Positions 22,454 to 34,294 of a DNA stretch of 64,000 bases are shown here, in pieces. The translations under genes were made by a program, and so were the position numbers. A model generated the notes under the pieces. It did no database searches. It worked only from the letters and a program-made list of their open reading frames with translations, and was not told the origin of the DNA. Source of the DNA: Yamagishiella unicocca (taxonomy: Eukaryota; Chlorophyta; Chlorophyceae; Chlamydomonadales; Volvocaceae); NCBI GenBank assembly GCA_003116995.1, contig BDSL01000074.1:62001-126000 (forward strand), written 5' to 3'. Each line of letters opens with the position of its first letter. The first letter of the stretch is position 1.

Positions 22454-25020
22454 GTCGCTGTCGGGGGAAACTAGGGCGCCTTTTCTGGCCCCGTTGCTCT
22501 GCCGGTAGCCGGCGGGTGCCCATCTCCACCTACAGCTCACGTCACCGCACCCCGCCTGCTTCTGCTGGTGGCTGGTGTCATCATGGCGGGCCCCAGAGCG
22601 GTGCCAGGACGGCAGAGGTCAGAGGTCCCGTCGCCTATTGGATGGCTGGGCGGGGGAGTACCACATGGAGGGGTGCTCGGAGGGGTGCTGGCGGGAGTGC
22701 TGCCACATGGGAACTGCAGGCGCAGCCGTGATGTGGGCGTTGTATCGGCAGGAGGAGGTACCGCTGCGCGGTACGCAGCGGGTACAGCAGCAGCGAGCAC
22801 CCAGGTTGTGGACGGGGCGATGGTTATGGCGAAAATAGGCGAGCATGCGCGCGCGGCAGCAGCTTCGCTTGCATTTTGATTCTTAGTTGACGCAGGTCGT
22901 ACATAGTTGGAGAGAGCCCGAGAGGGGGTGCCGTAGCTGAGCCGCAGTGTCGCAGTACGGCGATTGGCAGTTTTGTTGGTTGGTTGGTCGATTGTTGATA
23001 CCGTGCTGGGTACCTTAGCCGATCAGGACTGCACTTTGCCGGAAAGTCATAGGACAGGTACCTTTATGCCGGGCCGCCATCATACACCTCGGATGCATGC
23101 CAATATTTGGGTGATGCCGCGTGGTACGGATGGTGGCCGTTGCGGGTGCCATAGCAACGGCGGGCAGAGAGGGTCGGTGGATGCATCGAGTGCAGCGGAC
23201 TCGTAATACGCTATCGAGGCATCGGGGACGTCCAGTAGGTTGGGATTTCGATGCAGGAACAAGACTCGGCAAATATGGTCGCTGCCGGGTTACGGCCTCA
23301 GCAATACCATTAGTGATGTAATTCTTATAAAGCCGAATCGCGCCCTATGATCAGGCCTAACCGGAAACGTGCCCCCGCCCTCGCTCCCTGGTAGCAATGC
23401 ATGGGCCTGCATGTGGGGGTGGGTGGACATGGTGGCTGGCAAAGTACCAAAGGATGTTCCGAGGGAAGCCGCGCCTCCCGCCTAGCAGCGACACTTCTGA
23501 CAGCTGGGGGACGATACTGATGTCAGCTGGGGGACGATACTGACAATACACCCTCGGCCCGTCCTGACGCCGCATCCTGTACCTTACAGCTTACTTGTAT
23601 GGTCGCTGTCACGAGTTGCTGTGGCAGCAAATGACTTGAAACTGCCGACCTGCCTCACCTCACCACTTCCTGGGTCACCATGAATTGCGAATTGCCGACC
23701 GCAGCCGCGCCACCACCAGATATGCCGTACCAGCCGCGCACCATCCTCAACCTGATCATCGTCTAAAGGTGAAAACATGATATCTTCAAAACGAACACAA
23801 TTTTGCAAAATGCAATCTCGGCGCCTCAAACAAGGGGCGGCACCTGCACCCTCCGCAACCCTTCTGTCCTCGCCAGCAAACGCACGACTCCACACGCACC
23901 CCGCAGCCCGCCTCACCAAACTGCCTCCGCCGTAGCCCAGCTGCGCATCGTGCGGGGCAGTCGTCGCGCCGCATGGCACACGGTGACGACGTCCCAGCAA
24001 CCACCAGGGGACCTGGCAGGCCGGGAGGGCGCCCCTCAGCGCTGGCACGATAAAGTGGAGTCGTTTACACCACTGCCAACTCATTGCTAAGACACCACCA
24101 CACCACCACGACACCAGCCTACACCAGCCGTAATGGTACAGACGAGCCGCGGCAAGGACGCAAGCCGCATATTATCAAACCAACAAGTGCCTAACATTAA
24201 CACAAATAAAACCATACATGTGTGTACCATAGCATGACTCACGTAACTCACGTTTCTGGCTGCATGCCTACCAGGCCGCCAGTCGACTTCTACAACAATC
24301 AGCGCCTTGGGACACGTCGTGCGCCGGCACCGCAGCACTGCAACTACACCATCAACTACAGGTTCTACTCTTCTTCGATAATCGGCGGCCCGCTCCGCCC
24401 GCGCGAAAGCTGCCTTCCCTCCCCTCTATAAACGGCACTTCGCGTAGGTATGGGTTATTTGAACGCGGGGGCGCAGCTCCCACCACCACCCCGCGGAAGC
24501 GGCGGGGCCGACAAGCAGCGAGGGGGCCCACAGAGCGCCCAGAAGCAGGCGATGCGCGCGACCCCCTCGCATATCCGCTAGACTAGAGGGTGCACAAAGC
24601 ACGTATCATGGTTACGTAATCTATATCAAACGGGGCCCCTCACGGCACGGTGCGAGGCGAGAATCCAATAACGCGCCACTACGCGAGAGACTACGCGAGG
24701 AGCTACAAGAGAGAAACACAACAATTCCCTAGAGCAGGCAGGCAAAAGCGAGACCCCAAGAGAAACGACCCCACCCCAAGAGCGACGACCGCCGGGCCGA
24801 GACTGGCCCAAGACCCCGAGGCCTGCCCATCCACAGTGCCTGTAAAAGTAGCGTCCCAGGGACGTGTATGTTACTCAACAGTACGGGCGGAACACGGAGG
24901 CCGGCTGCTGGTGGCGGTGCTGCCGCCGGGTGGCTGGCTAACGAAAGACGGCGCACGCACCGCCTTGAACAAAATTGCAGGCGCCATGGCAGCTGCACCG
25001 GCACCCAATAAGGTACGACA
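22454..25020. other. No supported gene
   Basis: Only scattered short frames. A 23-bp unit (GCTGGGGGACGATACTGA) is tandemly doubled near 23500-23545. The right part holds the 3' UTR of the minus-strand WD40 gene. Confidence 0.35.
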
Positions 25021-26878
25021 TCAAAAGGCGCGAGCTGCTGTTGCTGAGGCGGCCACGAAAGACCGCCCATCCATTTCCCTAGTCAGGTACGCTGCCGCCA
25101 CCGCCGCGGCCACATTCTCAACGTCCATCTCGCGAACGTGCCGCGAAGCCGCGGGCCCTGTGGCCACCGGCCCTGCTGCCGAGATGATATCGCTGCCGCC
25201 GCCGTGGACGTCGACAGTACTGCTGCCACTCGCGGCGCCATGACCGTTGGCGTATATGACGAGGTCATCGCCGGCCATGTACGCCTCGGTGCAAGCTGCG
25301 CTTGATGCGACGGCGGCGGCAGCGCCGACTGGCTGGATCAGGTGTTGCGCCGTGACCCCGCCAGTCAGCTGCCCCTCCGCCTCTACTGATTGCACCTCCG
25401 CTTGCTGCGGCTCCGCTAGCTGCGCCTCCGCTAGCTGCGCCTCCGCCTGTGGTGCCGCAAAAATTGTCTCCAGCTGCTGCATCGCCGAGTCGGCCATGGC
25501 CACGTGTACCGAGCTGGGCGCCGATTCCAAGCCCGCCGCCAATGCCGCCTCGCTACCCATGGCCACAGCGCCGCTGGCTGCTGCCTCCGGGAGCGGTTTG
25601 GGTGGAGGCAGGTCCACGGGGTACGTCTCCCAGATGCACACGTCTCCTTCGGCGTCGCCAGACACCAGCAGTGCCCGCCGGCCGGCCGACAGCACGCGCA
25701 CGGCGGCTGCATGGCCGTCGAGCGGCACACCGATTGGGTTCAGGTCCAGGTCCCAGGCGCGAATGAGCTGCAGGGTGGCGTACAGGTCGTGGACAAGGGC
25801 GTATAATCATGAGATCGCTGGGGAGGGATCGCATTTCAAATAGGGGAGGCGAACGTGGTCATACCCAGACCCCACGCGGATCCCGACGCGCTGCACTGCC
25901 GGCCTCTCCCAGTGGTAGCCGCCACCACCACACCCAACCACACATATGCAGGGCCGCGTTGGCCGCAAATGACACCTATATCCAGCACATCCCACCAGTA
26001 AGGACCTGGGGGCTCCGCACGTACTGACCCCTCACGTGCCATGCACTGACCCCTCACGTGCCATGCATTGCTACACATGTGCGGCCTCTATGTGCGGCCT
26101 CTGGCGCACATGAACGATTCCAAACACCCAACCTCCTTCAGCTTCCCTATGCCGCCAGCATCGCCCTGCTGCAACCATCAGCCCAACCCACGGCCGCCGC
26201 CGTGCACTCATGCAAATACCTAGCCCGCATCCACCTGCTTGTCAGCCTACAGCAACCCAAAAACAAGCATCGAACCCTAGACCAGTGCGCAAAGTCCCGC
26301 ACCTTATCGTCGCCGCCCGTGAACAGGACGCCGTTGGGCCCCATGGTGGCGCAAAACACCTTTTCCCCAAGGTGCGCGCACCGCGCCTCCGCGACCAGCT
26401 CCAGTGTGCTGGCGGACCAGACCTGAATGGGTGCAGGATGGAGGTCGTGGCGGTCAGGCACTACGGCACCACAGTGCAACGCGCAGGAGCAATCGAGGAC
26501 ATGCTGCCGCTCGGGACCGCATCCGGTCCAAGCGTGAGGGCATATGTCGCGCGCCCGTCCTTATCTTCCGCACGAACCGCGCACTTTGCCGCGCCCACCT
26601 TGACGCTGCCATCGTACGACACAGTGAAGACGCGCCCGCCGTCCACGACGCACGCCGACACGCGCCCATCGTGCGCCCGCTCCTGAAAGGGTCCCTCCTC
26701 CAGGCCACCCGACCGGGTGATGGTCCACGACCGCAACGAGCCGTCAGCCCCCGCCGTGAAGACCCGGCCGTCGGACGCCTCTATGGCCAGGATGTCGCCC
26801 GTGAAGAGCCGCACGGCCTGGCTCTCCTTGGGAGTGCGGAACGTCGTGTCCCACAGCCGCAGGCAGTTGCAGCCGCAG
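25021..26878 (-). CDS. WD40-repeat protein
   Basis: Three phase-consistent exons: 26878-26599, 26422-26303 and 25767-25021. The encoded propeller-type repeats include CLRLWDTTFRTPKESQ, DGRVFTAGADGSLRSWTI, GGRVFTVSYDGSVKVWSAST, GVLFTGGDDKLIRAWDLDLN and GHAAAVRVLSAGRRALLVSG with DVCIWETYP, each with the usual GH...D...WD-like spacing. WD40 propellers are protein-interaction scaffolds; the partner cannot be read from sequence. After the last repeat, about 190 residues are Ala/Gln/Glu-rich (including AEAQLAEAQLAEPQQAE) and end ASATAARAF. The first placed exon begins with one base completing a codon, so one or more 5' exons, perhaps with further blades, lie above 26878. Confidence 0.75.
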
Positions 26879-28775
26879 CTGCGCCAGGAAGCGGGGCAAT
26901 CAGACCGCGGAGGGGGCGCCGGAAGAGGAATGTCAGTGAGGGTGGGGCGCCGTGGCGAGGTGGGCACGAAAGGACGCACACTGCACGCGCTCAAGGACGT
27001 TATCCAATTTGGGTCCAGCCCATCGGGCAGTCTTTGCCTCCCATTCTCACCTAAAGAGCCATTTGCCTGTCACTGCTAGCGACCGCACCCATCCAGTGTG
27101 TCCGCCCAAAACGACCTGCAGCGATCACCCGGGCCGTCCCGAGGTGTTCATTAGTGGTTCGCGACAACTTGAGAGAAATCCAACCGTGTGAGTTAATATG
27201 GGGGAGCACTCGTCGAGTGAAGGTGGTCACTTCCGTTCAGGAACGTGAATATTACGGCATTCCCGAGACTCGCGAGGTTGTTTCGACTCTGGAAGAGGGG
27301 TACACTGCGTCCACGGCCTAGGCTTCTATGAACGCTGGCCAGTGAGTGCTTGTCAGTTTATGTGACTGCGACATTGCTCAAAACCGCAAGGAAAGCATGT
27401 TCGCATTGGCTAGAAAGTACCGCACACGCCCAGGGTTTCGTCTGCAGAAATGGCCGAATGATGCGAGTTAAGAAGCGCGTACTCTGGTACCCATAACATC
27501 TTAAAAAGACATAGAGGTTGCGTTGATGTTGCCAGTGAAGGGTTCAATCGTGAGGTCATGGGAGACGTGGAGCCGCGCGGTGCAATCGTTCGCACCTTGT
27601 CTGTCACGTCCTTACTCCCCAACATCCATGTCAGGACCTCTTTGGACGCTGTTCCAAGATATATGCCCGACGGCTTGTGCCTCTTGCGAACTATGGTTCC
27701 ATCAGGCAAGACGTCAGGAATTTTCGCCAGCGAAAAGACTGGTGCTCCAGGCACTTTAAGCCGGGTAACCTCTATGCTTTCATCACATGACGTCTCCGTG
27801 TTCTCACAGTCCTGTGGGAACAGACGACGTGGCATGCACGAGGGTCTCGTCAGACACCGTTCGATTCGAAGACGACCTGCTTGTCGCATATAGAAGCACT
27901 CTTACCCCTTGAGACGAGTAAAACCTCCATATTGCCATTCCCTTGTCAAGCGAAGCTGTCGCGACAAGCTTCTCGTCTGCGCGAAGAGCGGGAGGACGCT
28001 TTTAGGGTGTCCCCGACCACGTCCGAGCCGGGGGAGGCAACTCTCAGCCCAAAATTAATCCTTACCAGGGGTGTCTTGGACAACTAAAGCTGCACTTGCA
28101 GCACTTGAATGGGCCTTCGAAAGGCGTGTCTGCAGCACCGCCGGGCAAGCTGCATCCGCGCTGCTGGAGACTGGGCTGGGGGGCTGGCATGGGACATCGT
28201 CGCGCGCCTCAAAGAAATCTGGTTCTGCTGTGGTCGTTGCTACGCTGCCGACGGCCATGGCAGGGCCGGCCGATAAACAGCACCGCGCAGCCCGCCGACT
28301 GGGCATGGTGCGCCGCTGTGCAGGGGTAGCCGCGGACCAGGGCGTGCAAGTTCGCACGCCCACAGGCGCGGGCGAAGAGCGCCGCCATGTCTGGCAGAAA
28401 CCATGGCGCACGTCCATGGCAGCGGTCCTAAGCTACAAAGTGTGAAAGTCAATGACAGTCGGCATCCCCTGAGCTCCAAGGGCGAAGCCCTCTACTCCAA
28501 CTTTAAACTGTTGGCCCTAAACCGTAATAGGTAACCTTGCAAGGAAGCCCTAGATGCTTTGTTCGGAAAGGAAGCAGATTAAAGCGCACCGCACCGAAAC
28601 CTGAGGCCGATGAACTAAGGCACCACTAAGTGTGAGAGGTTTTGGCCTAAAACTATCCTGATGAAGCGCAAAGTTTGTTTATGCAGCCTTAAAATATCTG
28701 GCGGCAGGTAGCTCAATTTCTTGCCCAGTACTGTACGACTCTTGGTTCCGAGCCGTGACTAGCTACTAAGCTGTG
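26879..28775. other. 5' region of WD40 gene and unassigned frames
   Basis: Missing 5' exons of the WD40 gene are expected on the minus strand. A minus-strand frame at 27889-27410 (with VTRLKVPGAPVFSLAKIPDV and RKRHKPSGIYLGTASKEVLT) and a plus-strand frame at 28071-28445 (with KAALAALEWAFERRVCS) have protein-like stretches, but I cannot place either in a family. They could be element remnants. Confidence 0.25.
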
Positions 28776-31760
28776 ATGAGCTACACCATCGCTCGCACAC
28801 GTCGCTGCATCCCTGATCTGGGAGCTATAGGCCGCAAGGCCCTGGCCCCAGTGCTGCCGACGGCCGCGGCGGTCATCCTCCTCACACAGCCCGCCTTCGC
28901 AGACGTTCCGCCGGCACCGGTGAGATTTGGATGCGAAGGAGAAGTGTTCTTTTACGAAAACGCTGCGATAAACAGGCAAGGCCTCTGCGTTAGAGGTCCC
29001 GCCATTTTTCCTCTTTCCTCCTTCTCCCTAGAGCCCGCCCCCCCCCCAAGCGCACAAGCCTCTGCGTGCATGTTCCCGCCACCCCCCGCGCCCACGGGCA
29101 GCACTACGACGCAACCCCGCCCAACCTTACCATTCGCTCCATCGGCTGAGGATCTATCAAATCGCCGTTTAGCCCGTGCAACGTCTTGAAACTATCGAGG
29201 CGTTGGCTAGCTCCGGTTCGAACGGTAGCTGATCTAAACAGCTTCGTCCATAGCTCGCCCAACCCCACCACCGCCAAGCGTTGGGGCCGGGCGCGCGAAG
29301 GTAGAAGCACCAAGCGCGGGAACTAGGCGTCCAGTGCCCGAGTTTGGCGCTCTATAGCCTCAGGGATAGGCGCGGACCTGCGCACCCGATTCCCTAGACT
29401 CCGTCCTGAGCTCCCGACCACTCTTCAAGCGAACCCCTGCACCTCCACCCGCTTGATTGGTCCCTGCCCAACCCTTCGTCGACCTCCAACAAACCGCCCT
29501 GGCCATCCAGGTGGTCCTCCATTTCGATGTGGCGGGAGAGGGCCGGCTCCTGCCGTGCGCCCCGCGGACCAGGTGCGTAGTTCCGGAGTTCCGGAAGCCG
29601 ACTTCCGAGCTCCGAAACCAGACACTTCAGGGCTCCGAAACCAGGCTCTTGGGCTCCGGACGCTCTAGCCAGGATCCTGCTGTATGCTGGTTTGGCTTCA
29701 GCGTCCGGCAATTGGCACAGCGGGGGGGAATGTGCAATACCCTACCCTAGATCATGCGTCCAGGAGGGGGTTTCGAGGAAGACCCGTGGATGCGAGAAAG
29801 GATGGGGGGGGGATGGCAGTAGGCCTGGGCAATCTCGCTGCGGGCAACGGCTCCGAAACCAGGCTCTCGACTCCTCGAACGCTATGGACTCGTCGTATTT
29901 TTCCCTCCACCGTTCTAATATGCCGGTGTGCCCTTTCCTCAGCCCCGCCGCATCTGCGCCCGTCCGCAACCCTACCTACCTTTTATGGCTAGTCACTGTT
30001 TTTTTTCTCCTGCAAGTACCTGCTGCTTTTCTCTGCCAGCCGTTGTTAGTTTTCTCCGGCTAGCTTACGCGTGTTATGTTGTTTTTCTCTGGCTAGTACC
30101 GGTTAACCTTCTCTGGCTGGTTCTGTTACTTTTGTCAAGCTGCGCAAGCAGCTTTCCCCTCCACCCCTACCTACTACGCTACCTGGCTGCCCGCCTGACC
30201 CTGCAGCTGCGTCTCCACCGCAAACTTCATGTCGCCCTCCCAGTACCTGGCTCCCTGGAGCTATGACCCCATGGCGCCCGCACAGGCCAAGAGGTGAGGC
30301 CTCCGCCACGGCGCATTCAGAACCCCCGCCGGCACGCGGCGGCAGCATCGGTCCCAGTGGCAATAGCAGCAGCAGTGCTCCCCATCGCTCTATCGGCACG
30401 CGCATTGACAAGTGCCGTTGGGGCTCGCCCGGAGGAGCCGTTGGGTTCGGACTGGCCGGCGCAGACGTCGACAAAGGCTGTTGTTACTGCTCCGCTTTGG
30501 GTTGCCGCGAGCGCTGCGGCCTTAATGCGGACCAGCCGTCTTCGTGGGAGCTGCGGAAGCTCTTGATCGCCGCCACCTGGGGTCTGGCGCCGCCTCCGTG
30601 CAGGCAGCTGCTGGACGAGATCCGGTCACGCGGAGGGAGCGTCGTACAGGAAGACGAGGCCAGGGGCTACATCGCCGCGGTGGTGCCGTACCAGCTGGGT
30701 CCAGGTGCGTTTGCGTTTTTAGGGTTTCGGAGCCGAGCGCGCCCCTTCCCGGGCTTTCTTGCAGTAATTCGGTAGGCCTTTTGTCGAGTCTGTCTGTGCC
30801 ATTGGAGCGCAGCCAAGCCGAGCCTATCTCATTGCCGATCAACGAGCGTCACGACTCTCCACTTCACTCCCTGTTGCGTTTGGGTTGGCATCGTCGTCCT
30901 CGCTCAGCTCCTTTTCCACCTACTTGCGGGGTAATGACGACTGGGCTACTTGCGGGTCCGCTTGCGCAGGCCGGCAGGATGTCGACACCATAGAGTTCAA
31001 GTTCTCGCCGGATGGGGTGGCGGTGACCTTTCAGGTAGTAACGCACGGATGCGGGTGGGCAAGGCTGCAAGCTGCGCCGCTAGTCGGGCCGTGTCCCATC
31101 CGCCGTGAGCATGCATGCGGCGTCGTGGAACCGTGATTTTGCGAGGGTGCTGTTTGACGCCGTGTCGCCCCGCATTCCCACGCCTACCCCCTCCCCGTTG
31201 TTGTAATCGTTACAGTGGGCTCCAGACCTTAGAAGGTAGAGCCATCGGGCGCATCGCCTGACACTGAAAAAGACAAGGAAAGCAGAGAAAACCGACGGTT
31301 CCGAAAGACAAACCACCCAGAGCCTCACAACCCTCCCCGTGCTGTCGTGTAACCGGTCTTAATGCCACCCCCCGTACTCGCGGATACAATTTACCCCCCC
31401 CCGCCCGCCCGGACTCTCCTTCCTTTGCGTACCATGCGCTTCGCTGTACCGCCCTCCCCTTCTCCCTCGACCCATCTCATCGTCGGCAGCCCGCATCCCT
31501 CCTTCCGCCCCCCACCCCCCCACCTCTTTTACAACCCCCTCATACCTCTTCTATTGTAACCCCCCACACCTCGCCGCACGTACTCCCTCAGGTCCGAGGC
31601 GCGCACCAATGTGCCGCCCCCTCCCTTCTGCTGGACTCCCGGCTGCATCTCCGGCCCCGGCAACCGCGCCCGACTGGAGGGGCTGCGCGACAGCCTGGGC
31701 TGGACCAGCCAGGAGACGGACGAGGACAAGAAGTGGGTGCAGATCCTGCTGCACGACTGA
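28776..31760 (+). CDS. DUF1499 protein, probable thylakoid lumen
   Basis: The exon 28776-28919 encodes an organelle-lumen-type leader: RTRRCIPDLG, a hydrophobic stretch LAPVLPTAAAVILLTQ and the cleavage-like PAFADVPPAP. Later exons give a DUF1499 domain: 30207-30293 (CVSTANFMSPSQYLAPWSYD), 30604-30704 (RQLLDEIRSRGGSVVQEDEA, RGYIAAVVPYQLGPG), 30970-31034 or 31054 (RQDVDTIEFKFSPDGVAVTF) and 31592-31760 (SEARTNVPPPPFCWTPGCIS, GPGNRARLEGLRDSLGW, ETDEDKKWVQILLHD, stop). The family's function is unknown; plant members occur in plastids. Two junctions are unresolved. Exon 1 ends in phase 0 while the CVST exon needs two bases; a 32-base exon at 29034-29065 (PAPPPSAQAS) would fix this. For the last junction only the donor at 31055 gives the right phase. 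An SINE-like repeat copy sits in the last intron. Confidence 0.7.
31201..31290 (+). repeat. Short dispersed repeat A (SINE-like), copy
   Basis: CGTTACAGTGGGCTCCAGAC, AGAGCCATCGGGCGCATCGC and CTGACACTGAAAAAGACAAG in order, inside the last intron of the DUF1499 gene and in the same orientation as that gene. Confidence 0.75.
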
Positions 31761-33174
31761 GCAGGAGTGGGGGCCGCTGAAGGTTTCGGAGCGCACGCGT
31801 GCGAACGAGTTGCACAGGAGGCGCGCTACGGGAGATGAGAAGTCATGGGTGCCATGGAGGGCTGTGCCCAGCACATCGGTGTCACTCCGTGCGGCGGCAA
31901 TCGGAACGGCGTCGGTGCCTGCCTCCCTTAGAGCCGACGGCGGGGGCTTCAGGCGCAAGAGGATGATGCCAGCAGGCTCTACAAAAGGCAGCAGCCACTG
32001 TCCTACTGCGTAGGAGCTTGGATGCGCCGTGCGTAGCGCTCGTGCCAACCTGATGGCACGCCAAAAATGCCCCGTTACCGGGGGTTCTTCATCGCCGTGA
32101 ACTGGCTACTTCTGCCGCAAGTCCCCCGCAAGCCCCATACACCCAACCACCACCTCGCCGGCATACGATAACATACGAACGTCACGTCGAATAGAAGGCA
32201 GTGGTGTACGAACGTCACGTCGAATAGAAGGCAGTGGTGTTGGCCCATCAAGGCCCCCCAACCAGTCAGTTCGGGAGGCGGTCACGAGCCGCAGGCGCCT
32301 CACGGCTTGCTCCACACACCTCCTCGACGTGGTTAGGCTAGGCGCCACTCTTTTGACCGCCACCCAGTTAAGGCCAATGCCGCAAAGCAGCATCTGCGGT
32401 CTTCTGGAATATGTCAAGAAGGGGCGCCCTCTCAGCGCCGCTACGCCCCTCCGATGCCCTCCGCTCTGCTCGGGGTATAGATTGAGGTGGAGAGCAAGGA
32501 GGCCCGAGGCCGACCCAGCGACCCCGACCTAACCTACGGGCCCTGCGCCCCTGCGACAACCTCCGAAACCCACGATCGGCATCCGTACGGCTACCGCCTT
32601 GTCGGCCACTGGCCGACCACCCACTGCTACGTCCTCCCCTGGAGCATAATGTACACGTCATCACCTTCCAGCTCATGCAGCTTGCCGGTGTGATTCACGT
32701 TGGCGGGGAGGTGGGAAGTCGCTGGCGCCGATTAGTTCACCGGCTCCGAAACCACCGCTCCCTGCCGCCGCCACCCCCATCCCTTGCGGACGCGATTGCG
32801 GTGGCACAAGCAAGTCTGTCACACAAACCCACGCGCTCTCTGCCGCAAGTCTAAAATTCGTGGTCGTGATCCCTCGTCGCCCTCATCGCCTCCCCCCGCC
32901 GTTGTCAGTGTCGTGTTGGAGGTGCCGGTAGCCTGCGGGCGAATCGGCTGGTCGCAGTATGCGGCGCCGAAAGGCACCGCGCATCTCCGCTTCTTGCGCC
33001 TGGCAATTTTACACGCATACTGCACCGCCTTCGCGAGCAGCCACGCAGCAGCCGCGCGGTTGGTGTTCTCATGCACCCAAAAGAAACCGGTGGGGTGGTT
33101 GAATGAAAAACCAACCCAACCCACAGGTGGGGTGTCTTGAGGGGCCTTCCCACACGCCGCCTCTGTCCCCGCCG
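31761..33174. other. Intergenic; orphan exon-like piece and a 33-bp duplication
   Basis: A 33-bp unit (ACGAACGTCACGTCGAATAG plus AAGGCAGTGGTGT) is doubled at about 32174-32239. On the minus strand, 32681-32627 reads KLHELEGDDVYIMLQGRT then a stop after an AG, like a terminal exon, and 33075-32985 reads ENTNRAAAAWLLAKAVQYAC; I cannot connect either to a gene with correct phase. Confidence 0.35.
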
Positions 33175-33751
33175 CTACAAGAAGCTCCGCAGCAAGGAGG
33201 CGCCCATCCAGGCAGCCGACACGAGCACAATGATCTGCACCCGGCATGAGGGCGGAAAGAGGGTTTGGAGAGGGGCGCGGGGGGCCGTTGGGTCGGTTGG
33301 GTGGTTGGTGGCCTTGCCACGTCCCGCATCCTATTCTATGCGTCAGCAGATGCACAACCCGCTGAGACCCGTACGGCCTCAGCCAACCGAACCAATCGAT
33401 TTTAACCACCAAGGCGGCCTCGTTGTTCCAAACAGGTTTGCTCAGATCACGATATCGTGTTATCACGGGACCATGTCACGGTAATATCGTACACCAATCC
33501 TGACTGCAACTTGCTTTCAGGATACCATGCCAAAAAGCCTCAGCTCGGAAGTCCTCTCCCGGCCGCAACACCCGCCCGCCGCGCCAGCCCGCGCCCACCT
33601 GCTGCCCCGCGCCCGTGGCCGCCAGCGCCGCCCTCAGGCCCCACCAGCAGCCAGCCATCACGGCCGCCATCACCACTATGCTCAGCAGCGTGACGCCCAG
33701 CTGCAGCCACCACATGCGGACCGGGTAGTCGTACTCGTGGGCGCCCTTCAT
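33175..33751 (-). CDS. Small two-span membrane protein
   Basis: Two exons, 33751-33599 and 33234-33175, join in phase 0 to give about 70 residues from the ATG at 33751. The protein reads MKGAHEYDYPVRMWWLQLGV, a strongly hydrophobic TLLSIVVMAAVMAGCWWGLR, AALAATGAGQQ, and a second hydrophobic stretch IIVLVSAAWMGASLLRSFL at the very end. Size and topology resemble small subunits of membrane complexes, but I recognise no signature. The exon may extend upstream (an acceptor lies just before the ATG), where it meets a dispersed repeat B copy at 33777-33851. It would then start in the short gap below the acyltransferase gene's 3' end. Confidence 0.45.
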
Positions 33752-33776
33752 GCTAAGCTCCGCGGCGTCTGCGGGG

Positions 33777-33851
33777 AGTTTCGAGGAAGACCCGTGGATG
33801 CGAGAAAAACCCGTTTAGAACAGGCGCTTTAAGATGCATGCTGGAGATCTG
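33777..33851 (+). repeat. Short dispersed repeat B, full copy
   Basis: GTTTCGAGGAAGACCCGTGG, ATGCGAGAAAAACCCGTTTA and TTTAAGATGCATGCTGGAGA in order. A second long copy lies at 48491-48560, a reverse copy at 36533-36590, and partial copies at 15764-15790, 29767-29800 and 34625-34648. Confidence 0.75.
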
Positions 33852-33969
33852 GGGTGAGGATACAAAAGACGAAGCGGGGAGGGGGTGGCATAAGGACCGT
33901 TTTCGCGACAGGGACAGGATAGTGGGGCGGGGCTTGGGGGGGGGTTCGGGTGAGCCCGGGCTAGCCCGG

Positions 33970-33974
33970 TTACA
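33970..33974 (-). terminator. Candidate poly(A) signal TGTAA
   Basis: TTACA on the plus strand reads TGTAA for the minus-strand acyltransferase gene, about 320 bases beyond its stop. TGTAA is the usual poly(A) signal of volvocine algae. The assignment is by position only. Confidence 0.35.
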
Positions 33975-34294
33975 AACGTGTGTGTTTTCTGCACCGGAAG
34001 GGGGGTGGGGGTCGAGATTGAGAAGCAGAGGAGGCGGAGATGGGGGTGGCTCCTGGACTGCCGTAGGAATTTGTAATGGAGGCTGGGGCTGTGGAGAGAG
34101 GGCTGCGTTCACAGGTGCCTGAGTGGTGCTTGCGAGGGATGCCTTCGTTGGTGGGTTGGCTCACGGCTGGAGGCGTGGAGGGATTGGGGGGGGAAGGCCG
34201 CGGAAGGGCGGGTTGGCCACGCGAGGAGGGCCCTCCCTGGAGCTTCACCCAGCAGCATGTGGGCGCGAGAGAGAGAGGAGCAAAGCGCTTGCGT

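Noticed and set aside
24650..25843. Plus-strand frames of 197-198 codons
   Set aside because: Antisense of the Ala/Gln-rich tail of the WD40 gene.
30294..30603. Hydrophobic frame (VPVAIAAAVLPIALSA) as part of the DUF1499 protein
   Set aside because: The upstream exon runs into a stop unless the donor at 30294 is used, and AAG-AG/G-CAG joins perfectly to the exon at 30604.
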